This document shows, piece after piece, positions 1 to 8,905 of a stretch of DNA of 42,328 nt. Source of the stretch: Variovorax sp. Root318D1 (GTDB lineage: Bacteria; Pseudomonadota; Gammaproteobacteria; Burkholderiales; Burkholderiaceae_C); the NCBI RefSeq assembly GCF_001424835.1, contig NZ_LMCQ01000004.1:147484-189811 (forward strand), given 5' to 3'. The notes beneath the pieces are model-generated. The model saw only the letters and a program-made list of their open reading frames with translations, made no database searches and was not told where the DNA came from. The number at the start of each line of letters is the position of its first letter. The first letter of the stretch is position 1. A program made the position numbers and the translations under genes.

Positions 1-330
1 GGCGCTCATGATCTGGCCGCTCTGGCAGTAGCCGCACTGGGCCACGTCATGCTTGACCCATGCGGCGTGCACTGCGGCACCGACCGGGTCGCTGCCATCC
101 GTCGCGGCTTCGATGGTGACGATCTTCTTGCCTTCGGCCGCGGAGATGGGCGTGATGCACGAGCGGATGGCCTGGCCGTCCAGGTGCACGGTGCAGGCAC
201 CGCACAGCGCGGCGCCGCAGCCGAACTTGGTGCCGGTCATGCCCAGCGTGTCGCGCAGGGCCCAGAGGATGGGGGTGCCGGGGTCGGCGTCGACCGTGTG
301 GTTTCGGCCGTTGACGTTGAGCGCGCTCAT
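1..330 (-). CDS. (2Fe-2S)-binding subunit of a molybdenum hydroxylase, 3' part missing
   Basis: Minus-strand reading frame that runs off the left edge with no stop; 110 residues are visible. It begins at an ATG (328-330) preceded by a GGAG about nine bases upstream. The N-terminal ferredoxin-like domain carries C38, C43, C46 and C58 in the plant-type [2Fe-2S] spacing. The second domain begins with C99-G-Y-C102, the start of the helical [2Fe-2S] site. This is the small subunit of xanthine dehydrogenase/isoquinoline 1-oxidoreductase-type enzymes, which passes electrons between the molybdenum cofactor and an acceptor. In this family the large molybdopterin subunit normally follows directly; here it would lie outside the window. 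The substrate cannot be told from this fragment. Confidence 0.9.
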   Translation of the reverse strand, partial: MSALNVNGRNHTVDADPGTPILWALRDTLGMTGTKFGCGAALCGACTVHLDGQAIRSCITPISAAEGKKIVTIEAATDGSDPVGAAVHAAWVKHDVAQCGYCQSGQIMSA

Positions 331-351
331 GGGCAGGTCTCCGTAGATTGA

Positions 352-1451
<1,100 letters not shown>

Positions 1452-1517
1452 TTAGGTACGCCTCTGTCGAATGACTAGACTGCTGGATCGCCATAGACTC
1501 ATAAGACAGGCTAATCA

Positions 1518-2405
1518 ATGACACGATTCGACGACCTGGCCGCCTTCGCGGCCGTCGTTCGCGAGCGCAGCTTTACACGCGCAGCTGCGCAAATGGGCGT
1601 ATCGCAGTCCGCGCTCAGCCAGACAGTCCGGGCGCTGGAGCGCAGGCTGGATCTGAAACTGCTGAACCGCACGACGCGCAGCGTGTCGCCCACCGAAGCG
1701 GGTGAACGGCTGTACCAGACCGTGGGCCCGCGCTTCGCGGACATCGAAGCCGAGCTGACGGTGCTGGGCGAGCTGCGCGGCAAGCCGGCGGGCACGGTGC
1801 GCATCACGGCGAGCGAATATGCGGCAGGAACACTGGTCTGGCCGAGGCTGCGGCCGTTACTTGCGAAGTACCCGGGCATCAAGATCGAGCTCAGCAGCGA
1901 TAACCGCTTTACCGACATCGTTGCCGAGCGGTTCGACATTGGCGTGCGCTCGGGGGACGACGTTGCCAAGGACATGATCGCGGTGCGCATGGCGCCCGAC
2001 ATGCGCATGGCGGTTGTCGGCAGTCCCGCCTATTTCTCGCACCACCCGGAACCTCTCGTACCGCGAGATCTCACCGAACACGACTGCATCTGCCTACGCT
2101 TGCCGACCCATGGCGGACTGTTGAACTGGGAGTTCAAGCGGCGGGGAAGAAGCACGAATGCCCAGGTGACGGGGCGGCTCGTGTTCAACAAGACAGACCT
2201 GATCTTCGCCGCTGCCCTGGCCGGGCATGGGCTGGCCTGGCTCCCCGCGGATCTCGTCAACAAGAGTGTTGCGGCCGGCCGCTTGGTGGCGGTGCTAGAT
2301 GACTGGGCTGTGACTTACCCCGGCTATCACCTGTACTACGCCACCCGAAGTGCCTCGCCCGCGTTGGCGCTGGTCGTGGAGGCATTGCGCGCCCGAGGTG
2401 AGTGA
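1518..2405 (+). CDS. LysR family transcriptional regulator
   Basis: A 295-residue protein of typical LysR length. Residues 1-60 form the winged helix-turn-helix (ERSFTRAAAQMGVSQSALSQ followed by VRALERRLDLKLLNRTTR), then the linker helix and a periplasmic-binding-protein-like effector domain from about residue 88. It is divergent from the aldo/keto reductase and is therefore its likely regulator; such proteins often also repress themselves. The stop at 2403-2405 lies only six bases from the stop of the convergent AraC gene (2411), so the two transcripts meet tail to tail. Effector unknown. Confidence 0.93.
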   Translation: MTRFDDLAAFAAVVRERSFTRAAAQMGVSQSALSQTVRALERRLDLKLLNRTTRSVSPTEAGERLYQTVGPRFADIEAELTVLGELRGKPAGTVRITASEYAAGTLVWPRLRPLLAKYPGIKIELSSDNRFTDIVAERFDIGVRSGDDVAKDMIAVRMAPDMRMAVVGSPAYFSHHPEPLVPRDLTEHDCICLRLPTHGGLLNWEFKRRGRSTNAQVTGRLVFNKTDLIFAAALAGHGLAWLPADLVNKSVAAGRLVAVLDDWAVTYPGYHLYYATRSASPALALVVEALRARGE

Positions 2406-2410
2406 CCTTG

Positions 2411-3424
2411 TCAGCGCTCAGGGGCGTGCGTCAGCCGGTACTCGCCGGGCGCCACGCCGGTCCACTGCTTGAAAGCGCGGTGGAAGGTGCTGGCTTCGGA
2501 GAAGCCCACGCGATTGGCGATGTCGAGCAGTGGCAGCGGCGTGTGCAGCAGGTATTCGATGGCGGCGTCGCGGCGCAGCTCGTCCTTGATCTGCTGGAAG
2601 CCGCGGCCTTCGTCGCGCAGCCGCCGGCGCAGCGTCTGCGGCGTGACGGCGAGCGCATCGCCCACTTCCTCGAGCGACGGCAGCTCGCTGCCCAGGCCCT
2701 TGCGCAGCAGCCGTCGGATGCGCTCGGTGAGACTGCTGGTGTCGCGGTACTTCACGATCAGGTTGGCCGGCGATCCAGCGAGGAATTCGCGCAGGCTCTG
2801 CGGCGACTGCACCACGGGAAGGTCGAGCCAGCGCGCCTCGAACGACATGCCGACGTGCGCCTGGCCGTAGCGGATCGGCACCTGGTAGACACGCGAGGTT
2901 TCGGTGTTCGTCTGCTCGGCCGTGTAGTCGACCTCGAGCAGCGGAATGCGGCGCGCCACCAGCCACGAGGAGGCGTTGAAGGCGAACAGCATGAAGGCCT
3001 TCACCGCGTAGTCCATCCGCGCATCGGCGTCGCGGCGCAACACGAACTGCACGCGCGCGCTGCCGCCCTGCACGGTGAGACGCGGCACGAAGTCGTTCAG
3101 CAGCAGATGGTAGGCGGCGAAGCCGTCGCGCAGGGCCTCGCCGAGGGTGGCGCAGCGCACCAGCTGGCGCATGCACTGGCCGAAGCTGCCGGGTGGAAGC
3201 GGCTCGCTCAAGAGGCCCCAGATTTCGTCGCGCAGTTCGCGCCGCAGCGCGCGGATCAGCAGCGCGTACTGGCGCTGCGAGATGCGCGCGAGCGGCGACT
3301 CCAGGAGCGAGGCCGCGATGCCCGCCCGCGCCAGTACGCGCGCCGGATCGATGCCGCGGTGGCGCGCCCCCATCAGGATGCTGTGCACCTGCTGGATGGC
3401 AACGGTGTGGTGGGTGAGCGTCAT
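2411..3424 (-). CDS. AraC family transcriptional regulator, OruR-like
   Basis: A 337-residue regulator if started at the second of two adjacent ATGs (3424 or 3427). The open frame extends further upstream, but that stretch is low-complexity and overlaps the CoA-transferase 3' end. The N-terminal two thirds match the AraC-type arabinose-binding-like domain seen in OruR/ArgR-like regulators. The last 90 residues hold the two helix-turn-helices, ending in the motif VGFSEASTFHRAFKQWTGVAPGEYR. It lies about 65 bases downstream of the CaiB/BaiF CoA-transferase on the same strand and may sense a related carboxylic acid or CoA-pathway intermediate. That role is inference. No Shine-Dalgarno is obvious next to either ATG. 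Confidence 0.88.
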   Translation of the reverse strand: MTLTHHTVAIQQVHSILMGARHRGIDPARVLARAGIAASLLESPLARISQRQYALLIRALRRELRDEIWGLLSEPLPPGSFGQCMRQLVRCATLGEALRDGFAAYHLLLNDFVPRLTVQGGSARVQFVLRRDADARMDYAVKAFMLFAFNASSWLVARRIPLLEVDYTAEQTNTETSRVYQVPIRYGQAHVGMSFEARWLDLPVVQSPQSLREFLAGSPANLIVKYRDTSSLTERIRRLLRKGLGSELPSLEEVGDALAVTPQTLRRRLRDEGRGFQQIKDELRRDAAIEYLLHTPLPLLDIANRVGFSEASTFHRAFKQWTGVAPGEYRLTHAPER

Positions 3425-3430
3425 CATGGG

Positions 3431-3450
3431 CGGCCGCTGCAACGCGGCCG
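3431..3450 (-). promoter_or_regulatory. GC-rich hairpin just upstream of the AraC start codon
   Basis: Arms CGGCCGC and GCGGCCG are perfectly complementary around the six-base loop TGCAAC. It ends four to seven bases before the candidate ATGs, where a ribosome-binding site would be expected. A further perfect palindrome, CCCCCGCGGGGG, lies at 3469-3480. These could attenuate or terminate transcription coming from the CoA-transferase, or sequester initiation; there is no T tract. Confidence 0.4.
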
Positions 3451-3491
3451 TTGGGATTGTAGGCAGCGCCCCCGCGGGGGAAGCTGTTGCC

Positions 3492-4673
3492 TCAATCGAT
3501 GGCGCCGGCCGCGCGCAGTTCGGCCACGGCCGATGCGTCGAGCCCGGCCTGGCGCAGGATTTCGTCGGTGTGCTCGCCGGCACGTGGAGCCGGGCGCGGC
3601 ACGGCAGGCTCGAAGCCGGTCATCTTGATGGGGCAGCCGAGCTGAGGCGGCGCCGCGTCGTCGGCCGCAACGCGCATGCCGCGCGCGCGAAAATGCGGAT
3701 GTTCCAGTGTCTCGTCGATGCGCAGCACTGGCGTCACGCAGCCCACTCCGTCATGGAACAGGGCGCGCCAGTGTGCGAGCGGCCGCGCGCCGAAGATGGC
3801 CGCCAGTTCGGTGCGCAGACGCTCCTCGGTGGCGGCATCGCCGCTGCGGTGCAGCGGTGCGAGATCGGGGCGCTCGAGCAGGCGGCACAGGTCGTGCCAG
3901 AACTTGGGCTCCAGCGCGCCGACGGCCACCTGCCGGTCGTCGGCCGTGCGGTAGTAGCCGTAGCAGGCGAGGGCGCCCGTCAGGGCGCTCTGGCCGATGC
4001 GCGCCACCTGGCCGTGCTGGTGCAGGCCGGCCAGCGGCAGCACCGCATGCGCCAGCACGCCGTCCGCCATGGCGATGTCGACATGCCGTCCGCGGCCGCT
4101 GCGCGCGGCATCGAACAGCGCGGCCAGGATGCCCGCCACCGCGGTCATGGTGCCGCCCAGCAGATCGGCCACCGGCAGATTCGAGAGGGCCGAGCCCGCG
4201 GCATTGCCGATCTGGTCGGCCACGCCCGCGAGCGACGCGTAGTTCAGGTCGTGGCCCGGCGTGTCGCTGAGCGGGCCGGTTTGGCCGAAGCCGCTGATGC
4301 TGCAGTAGACGATGCGCGGGTTCACCGCCGCCACCGCTTCATAGCCCACGCCCAGCCGCTGCATCACGCCGGGCCGGAAGCCCTCGACCAGCACGTCGGC
4401 ATCGCGGCACAGGCGAAGCAGCGTGGCCACGCCTTGCGCGTGCTTCAGGTCGATGCGAATCGCGCGCTTGTTGCGGTTGACGAGCGCGCGCACCGAGGGG
4501 CTCGCGTAGTCGCCGGCGCCGGTGTCCTCGATCTTGACGACGTCGGCGCCCAGGTCGGCCAGGTGCATGGTGCCGAGCGGCCCGGGAAGCAGACGGGTCA
4601 GGTCGAGCACGCGCACGCCTGCGAGCGGCGCACCCTTGGATGCGCTCGCCGTGGATTCAGGAGAAGTGGTCAT
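3492..4673 (-). CDS. CaiB/BaiF family CoA-transferase (alpha-methylacyl-CoA racemase-like)
   Basis: A 393-residue family III CoA-transferase. The N-terminus after a short Ser/Ala-rich lead has the family signature GVRVLDLTRLLPGPLGTMHLADLGADVVKIE. The motif GHDLNYASLAGV contains the aspartate that in CaiB/Frc-type enzymes forms the acyl anhydride intermediate and in AMACR acts in racemisation. The length is nearer to AMACR-type racemases than to the slightly longer formyl-CoA transferases. It acts in the cytosol on acyl-CoA esters; donor and acceptor cannot be read from sequence. An AraC regulator follows on the same strand. No other CoA-pathway gene is adjacent. Confidence 0.92.
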   Translation of the reverse strand: MTTSPESTASASKGAPLAGVRVLDLTRLLPGPLGTMHLADLGADVVKIEDTGAGDYASPSVRALVNRNKRAIRIDLKHAQGVATLLRLCRDADVLVEGFRPGVMQRLGVGYEAVAAVNPRIVYCSISGFGQTGPLSDTPGHDLNYASLAGVADQIGNAAGSALSNLPVADLLGGTMTAVAGILAALFDAARSGRGRHVDIAMADGVLAHAVLPLAGLHQHGQVARIGQSALTGALACYGYYRTADDRQVAVGALEPKFWHDLCRLLERPDLAPLHRSGDAATEERLRTELAAIFGARPLAHWRALFHDGVGCVTPVLRIDETLEHPHFRARGMRVAADDAAPPQLGCPIKMTGFEPAVPRPAPRAGEHTDEILRQAGLDASAVAELRAAGAID

Positions 4674-4827
4674 GTGGGCTGCAATCTAGGCGGTGCGGCG
4701 CATCGCCGCAATGGCAGCACCGCTCCGGCCGATTGGCGAAAAGCGTCAGCAGGTCGTGGCCTGCAAGCCGCGCCCGCTGGAATTCAAGGCACGAGTGGCA
4801 TATGCTCGTTTGCCGAAAGGAGCAGCC

Positions 4828-4902
4828 ATGGGCACAGCTGCCGGCATTCTTGGACTTGCGCTGGCGCTGCTTGGGCTGCTGCCGCGACGCCGTGCGCCGT
4901 GA
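4828..4902 (+). CDS. Possible 24-residue hydrophobic small protein
   Basis: An ATG preceded by a very good AAAGGAG Shine-Dalgarno about six bases upstream opens a 24-codon frame with a single hydrophobic stretch (GTAAGILGLALALLGLLP) and a basic tail RRR. This has the look of a one-helix membrane microprotein. It sits in an otherwise gene-poor 260-base gap between the divergent CoA-transferase and a degraded nucleotidyltransferase frame. No homology is known to me, and such ORFs arise by chance in GC-rich DNA, so confidence is low. Confidence 0.3.
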   Translation: MGTAAGILGLALALLGLLPRRRAP

Positions 4903-4936
4903 CGATCCGGTGCCTCCGCCGATCTACCATCGAGAC

Positions 4937-5281
4937 ATGACTTTTTCCGACCCCAAGGCAGACCATGCACAGAGGCTTGCCGCCATGGTGACTGCATCGG
5001 CTGAGTTGATGGCCGCGCTGCGTGTGGTCCGCTCGCTGGGACTGCAGTCCTGGTGCATTGGCGCAGGCGCCATCCGGTCGTTGGTATGGGACACCCTTCA
5101 TGAATTCGATCGGCGTTCGCCGGTCGAAGACATGGACGTTGTCTACTTCGACGTCGAGGCTGGTCCGGCACCTACCGGGAGCATCTTGCTGCGAAACGGT
5201 TTGGTGAGCGGTGGCCGCGACTGTCGATCAGCGCGGGCTAGGCGCCGACCATCGCCCACTCAGGAAGGCCGGCATTCATAG
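4937..5281 (+). pseudogene. Truncated nucleotidyltransferase-family (DUF925-like) gene
   Basis: From the ATG at 4937 the first 75 or so residues resemble the nucleotidyltransferase-like PF06042 family: a helical start, LGLQSWCIGAGAIRSLVWDTLHEF with the glycine-rich segment, and the acidic strand VEDMDVVYFDVEA. After about residue 76 the frame loses resemblance and ends in Arg-rich sequence, about 114 residues against the usual 180-200. The 3' end runs over the 3' end of the oppositely oriented tannase gene (stop at 5260). I read this as a gene whose 3' half has been lost. The family biochemical role is not established. Confidence 0.55.
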
Positions 5282-6969
5282 CTGGACGCCTGCGCACGGT
5301 CGCCGCCGATGTAGTGCGGGTAGCCGGGATGGCGGCACATGGGTCGCGAGGCTTGCATTGCAAACGGCGGAAGCGGAACCTTCACAACCTGCACCAGGGC
5401 ATTCGCGGGTGCGACGCCGGCGCTCACCCATCGGTCCAACGGATCCAGCAGATCCACCATCGTCGGCACTGCGGGCCCGCCAGCAACCGCGCGAGCGTTG
5501 CCGGCGTGCGTCGAGCCGGGCGAGACGTAGAGCCGCACCGAGCTTTCGGCTGCCGCTGCGCCCAGGCGCGCGACCAGTGCATCGTAGTATTGAATGCCCA
5601 TGAGCGCGCTCTGCGCGCGATCGGCGGCGTTCTCGCGCAGGATCAGCTTGCCGCCGCGCGCGAAGAACGCCGACAGGTCCGGGTTCGTGGAGTCCATCAA
5701 CGCCGAGGTTTTCTGCACCTGGGCGCGAAAATCCTCGGGACGATAGCGGCGCACGTCGTGGTTCTTGTCCCGCGCAATCGCATAGCGGATCCAGTTGCTT
5801 CCATAGATCCACTGGGTGGAATTGCGGGCCGCGTCCGGTGGCACGGCGGGTGCTGCCGTGCCGGAAACCCAACGCACCATGCTGACGGCGGAGGGGCCGT
5901 CGAGGCTGTCCTCGTGCCCATAGAGCCATTGCGGATAAGCGGTGACGCCGTTGGCAAGGGCGAAGGGGAACACGTAAGGCGAATGGATGGCGCGCATCAG
6001 GCGCAGCTCGGCATCGGACAGGCAGTGCATGCCTGCGTCGCTGCCATCAGGGCAGCGCAGGGGCTGCAGATCCACGCGGCCCTGGCATCCCATGTAGTTG
6101 TTCACGACGCCATCGGCCAGCCCGTCGAGCGCGTCGCACGCGTCGGAGGTGGCCTTGGCAATGAGCGCGGCTTTCCCGGCCTGCAGCCAGTCCTCGTGCT
6201 GCGGGACCTGGTTGCGGACGAAGGCATGGAACAGGCCGGTCCAGTTGATCACCGGGACGACGCTGACGATGCCGTCGTAGTCCGCCGGGAACCGCTGCGC
6301 CATCGTCAGCCCTTCGCGGCCGCCTTCGGAACCGCCGAAGTAATACATGCGCTGCGGAGGGCGTGCGTAGTACGCACGCATGATGTCCACGGCCACGTCT
6401 TTCACCTTCTTGTAGGACGCGAAGGCAAAGTTCTCGAGCATCTCGTCGTTAAGCGCGAACGCGCCGGGCTCGCCGGGCGCGAACGTCGAGGCCTGGTGGC
6501 CGGAATCCTGGCCGAAGGTGGCATAGCCCCGCGCGATGGGGAGCGGATCGTCCGGCGCCGCGTCGCGCAGAGGCGCCAACCCGGTGATCAGCACGCCGTT
6601 GAAGCCTCCGCCGCCGTACTGCAGGGCCTTGCCGTCCCAGGTGGTCGGCAGGTTCAACTGAAAGTTGATGGCCTGGGCCGCGGGGTCGCGCGATGCGATG
6701 GTGCCGCTGACCTTGCAGAGCTGAGGAAGGGCCGGTTGGAACGCCCCGCCATTCACGGTTGCAGCGGAGGCCGGCGTAAGAACGGCCGAAGTGACCGAAG
6801 CCTTGCCGCTGGGCAACCCTATCGCACCCGGTGCGATGACATGGCGCGCGAGGCTGGCGCAGGAGCTTGCGAGTTGGTCGGCGTTCGGGGCCGTGCCGCA
6901 GGCCGACAAGGCCAGGGCAAGCAGCGCGAAGCCGGCATGAAGGAATGCGCGAGAAGCGAAGTGATTCAT
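5260..6969 (-). CDS. Tannase/feruloyl esterase-family lipoprotein hydrolase
   Basis: A 569-residue alpha/beta hydrolase of the tannase family (PF07519), which cleaves esters of gallic, ferulic or similar phenolic acids. The start at 6969 follows GGAG and gives a lipoprotein signal ending LSAC24, so the mature protein should be membrane-anchored. The nucleophile is S214 in FGGSEGGREG, followed by the family's calcium loop (residues 277-289, DACDALDGLADGV). The acid is probably D450 and the base H488 (PGSTHAGN). In characterised members a Cys precedes the serine and another follows the histidine, forming a disulfide; here these are G213 and A489. The gene starts 67 bases after the electron-transfer operon on the same strand and could be its last gene. 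Confidence 0.9.
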   Translation of the reverse strand: MNHFASRAFLHAGFALLALALSACGTAPNADQLASSCASLARHVIAPGAIGLPSGKASVTSAVLTPASAATVNGGAFQPALPQLCKVSGTIASRDPAAQAINFQLNLPTTWDGKALQYGGGGFNGVLITGLAPLRDAAPDDPLPIARGYATFGQDSGHQASTFAPGEPGAFALNDEMLENFAFASYKKVKDVAVDIMRAYYARPPQRMYYFGGSEGGREGLTMAQRFPADYDGIVSVVPVINWTGLFHAFVRNQVPQHEDWLQAGKAALIAKATSDACDALDGLADGVVNNYMGCQGRVDLQPLRCPDGSDAGMHCLSDAELRLMRAIHSPYVFPFALANGVTAYPQWLYGHEDSLDGPSAVSMVRWVSGTAAPAVPPDAARNSTQWIYGSNWIRYAIARDKNHDVRRYRPEDFRAQVQKTSALMDSTNPDLSAFFARGGKLILRENAADRAQSALMGIQYYDALVARLGAAAAESSVRLYVSPGSTHAGNARAVAGGPAVPTMVDLLDPLDRWVSAGVAPANALVQVVKVPLPPFAMQASRPMCRHPGYPHYIGGDRAQASSYECRPS

Positions 6970-7036
6970 GATGTCTCCATGGTTGCGCCGTCCGCGATTT
7001 TGCACGGTCACGTCGATTCGGCCGCACAGGCAGACC

Positions 7037-7498
7037 TCACTGCTTGCGGCGGCGGCCCAGCACGACATGGATCGGCAGTGCGGCGGCCGAGATGAGCCCT
7101 GCGATCCAATGCACCTTGCTAATCCATGGGCGCGCCTCTTCGCCGCCGAAGTAATAGAGTGCGTAGCCCGTCAGGACCATGGCGGCCAGCAGGCCCAGGA
7201 AGACAAGACCGCTCTGGTGATTCTTGCGCAGGTGCCACGCACGCACGATGTGGTTCAGCAGCACCGTGCCGACGATCACCAGGAAGCCCATGGCCGCAGC
7301 GCCATGAAGGCGCAGCCACCAAGGCTCGGAAGGATGATGCGGGTCTCCGAATTCGCCCGGGACGGCGAGCAAGTAGTGGGCGACCAGCCAACCCGCGCCC
7401 GACAGCAACAGCAGTCCCGCTATGCCGTAGACCCAGCTCTCGTGCCTGCGGCCCAGCCGAACGGGCTGTGGCCAGCCGTGGTGAAGAGGCGGCTTCAT
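7037..7498 (-). CDS. Four-helix membrane protein, probable b-type cytochrome
   Basis: A 153-residue integral membrane protein with four predicted helices (about 24-46, 64-86, 98-116 and 127-147). Histidines fall in or near the second helix (LRLHGAAAM, LNHIVRAWH) and the last (KVHWIAGL, LPIHVVLG), an arrangement that could ligate heme b. Its ATG overlaps the apbE stop in an ATGA, so translation is very likely coupled. In this setting it may carry electrons from the quinone pool or cytoplasm to the exported flavoprotein. It resembles DUF4405/cytochrome b561-like small membrane proteins, but the exact family is uncertain. Confidence 0.82.
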   Translation of the reverse strand: MKPPLHHGWPQPVRLGRRHESWVYGIAGLLLLSGAGWLVAHYLLAVPGEFGDPHHPSEPWWLRLHGAAAMGFLVIVGTVLLNHIVRAWHLRKNHQSGLVFLGLLAAMVLTGYALYYFGGEEARPWISKVHWIAGLISAAALPIHVVLGRRRKQ

Positions 7499-8397
7499 GC
7501 TGCGGTTGCCTCGGCCGGCGTGGTGATGCCGCATCTCCGCATCCCGCGGCTGTCGATCACCATGGCCTGCGCGCGCAGGCGTTCGAGGATGCTTGGCGCG
7601 GCCTGCGCTGAAAGCCGCACGATCTTCGTCAACGCGTCGGCCGTCATTCCGTCGGGCGCAACGACCGTGACGCTTTGCCCCCAGCGGACACAGGCGCGCC
7701 GCGTGGGATCGACCAGCGGCTCCGTCACACCGCTGCCGGATATCCGGCCCGAGAAATAGCCGCTGGACGTGGCGACGGCGCAATCGCTGAAAACACCGAG
7801 CGGCACCAGCGAAGTCGGCGCATCGGGATGGCGCGCATGAATCGGTTGCGGGTCGCCGAAGAAGCGCAGGTCGCCGCCTGCGTTGACGACGGCGCTGGCC
7901 AGGCCATGAGCACGCAGCGCGCCGATGGCGCAATCGACGGCATACCCCTTGGCAATGCCGCCCAGGTCGATCCATCCCTTGCGGCGCCAGCGGACGCGAT
8001 GGTCGGGCAGCAGCACCAGGTCGTCGAAGGTGGCCGCCGCGGCGGTACGCGCCACAGCGCTTTCTTCCGGCCGTGGCAGGAAGCCGTTGCGCATCAAGAC
8101 ATCGGCGATCGTGATGTCGAAGGCGCCGTCCGACAGCGCACTCAGTTTTCGGGCGAAATGCAGGACGCTGGAGGTGTGCGGATGAACGCGGATCTCGCAG
8201 CCGGCAATGGCGGCATTGATCCTGGAAACATCACTGTTCGGCGCATGAAAACTCATCAGCCGATCGATCTGCTCGATGGCTGCGAATGCCGCGTCGAGCG
8301 CCGTCGGCAGGCCGGCCGATGCGCCGCTCGCGGTGATCTCGACCAGGGTCCCGAGCAGCGGCCTTGCCCGGCGCAGACTATTTGAGCGCAATGGCAT
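7495..8397 (-). CDS. apbE: FAD:protein FMN transferase ApbE
   Basis: About 300 residues. ApbE uses FAD to attach FMN covalently to a threonine of exported flavoproteins, with Mg2+ as cofactor. Family motifs are present: MSFHAPNSDVSRINA near the N-terminus, VDLGGIAKGYAVD, VNAGGDLRFFG, and the metal site region APDGMTADALTKI. A GTG at 8412 would extend it by five codons; the ATG at 8397 is preferred, though neither has a clear Shine-Dalgarno. It overlaps the FMN-binding gene (stop at 8378) by about 20 bases and the next gene by four. No long signal peptide is visible, but the N-terminus is short and basic, so location is unclear. The obvious substrate is the adjacent FMN-binding protein. Confidence 0.93.
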   Translation of the reverse strand: MPLRSNSLRRARPLLGTLVEITASGASAGLPTALDAAFAAIEQIDRLMSFHAPNSDVSRINAAIAGCEIRVHPHTSSVLHFARKLSALSDGAFDITIADVLMRNGFLPRPEESAVARTAAAATFDDLVLLPDHRVRWRRKGWIDLGGIAKGYAVDCAIGALRAHGLASAVVNAGGDLRFFGDPQPIHARHPDAPTSLVPLGVFSDCAVATSSGYFSGRISGSGVTEPLVDPTRRACVRWGQSVTVVAPDGMTADALTKIVRLSAQAAPSILERLRAQAMVIDSRGMRRCGITTPAEATAA

Positions 8398-8893
8398 AGG
8401 TGGCCAGCACACGCTTGACGCCGTCGGTCACGTGCCTGGCGGACAGCGTCGCACCACTGATGTTGTGAATGTCCTGCTCCAGCTTGAGAGGTGCTGCGGT
8501 GGTCTTGCCCGTGAACTGCTTGCGCCAATCGGGATTGCGAACCTCGTAGCCATAGGACTCGCGGTAGTCGACGATTTCGATCTGCTTGACGCTGCCGTCG
8601 GCACTCAGTCCGACCGCATAGGTGATGAACTCGTGCTTGCCCACCACTTCGTCGAGGATGAACCATCCGCCGCCGCTGGCCTTCCAGGCCTTGATCTCCC
8701 TGTGCCGCACGTTGACATCGGTGGCGTCCTCGATCTTCTTGGCCTGTTGATCGGTCAGCGTGATGAACGCCGGCGTCAGCTTCTCGCCAGGGAAAATCGC
8801 CTGCTGCGCTTCTTCGGTAGTGAAATAGGTCGTCGCATAAACCGACGTGGAGATCGCGGCAATTGGAAGCCACGCCCATTGATTGAGCTTCAT
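8378..8893 (-). CDS. Exported FMN-binding domain protein (ApbE substrate)
   Basis: A 171-residue protein with a signal peptide (residues 1 to about 20, cleavage near VYA-TT). The FMN-binding domain (PF04205) ends in the flavinylation motif ISGATLSARHVT (about 145-156), in which a threonine, most likely T149, would receive FMN as in NqrC and RnfG. It should act as a periplasmic one-domain electron carrier. The gene lies between the outer-membrane barrel gene (12-base gap) and apbE (overlap), so the carrier and its modifying enzyme are co-expressed. Confidence 0.92.
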   Translation of the reverse strand: MKLNQWAWLPIAAISTSVYATTYFTTEEAQQAIFPGEKLTPAFITLTDQQAKKIEDATDVNVRHREIKAWKASGGGWFILDEVVGKHEFITYAVGLSADGSVKQIEIVDYRESYGYEVRNPDWRKQFTGKTTAAPLKLEQDIHNISGATLSARHVTDGVKRVLATYAIALK

Positions 8894-8905
8894 GCCGGGT
8901 TTCGG

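Noticed and set aside
3469..3480. CCCCCGCGGGGG as an operator
   Set aside because: A 12-base GC palindrome is too easily produced by composition here; mentioned only as part of the AraC leader.
3147..4940. 597-codon plus-strand open frame over the CoA-transferase
   Set aside because: It is antisense to a CaiB/BaiF gene with intact family motifs; its translation is low-complexity and unlike a folded protein. The same applies to 5314-7095, 28466-29983, 29996-31201 and 31908-33938.
5270..5330. AGIHSW-like peptide after the truncated nucleotidyltransferase as its displaced 3' part
   Set aside because: It lies antisense to the conserved C-terminus of the tannase-family protein, so the resemblance is more likely chance.
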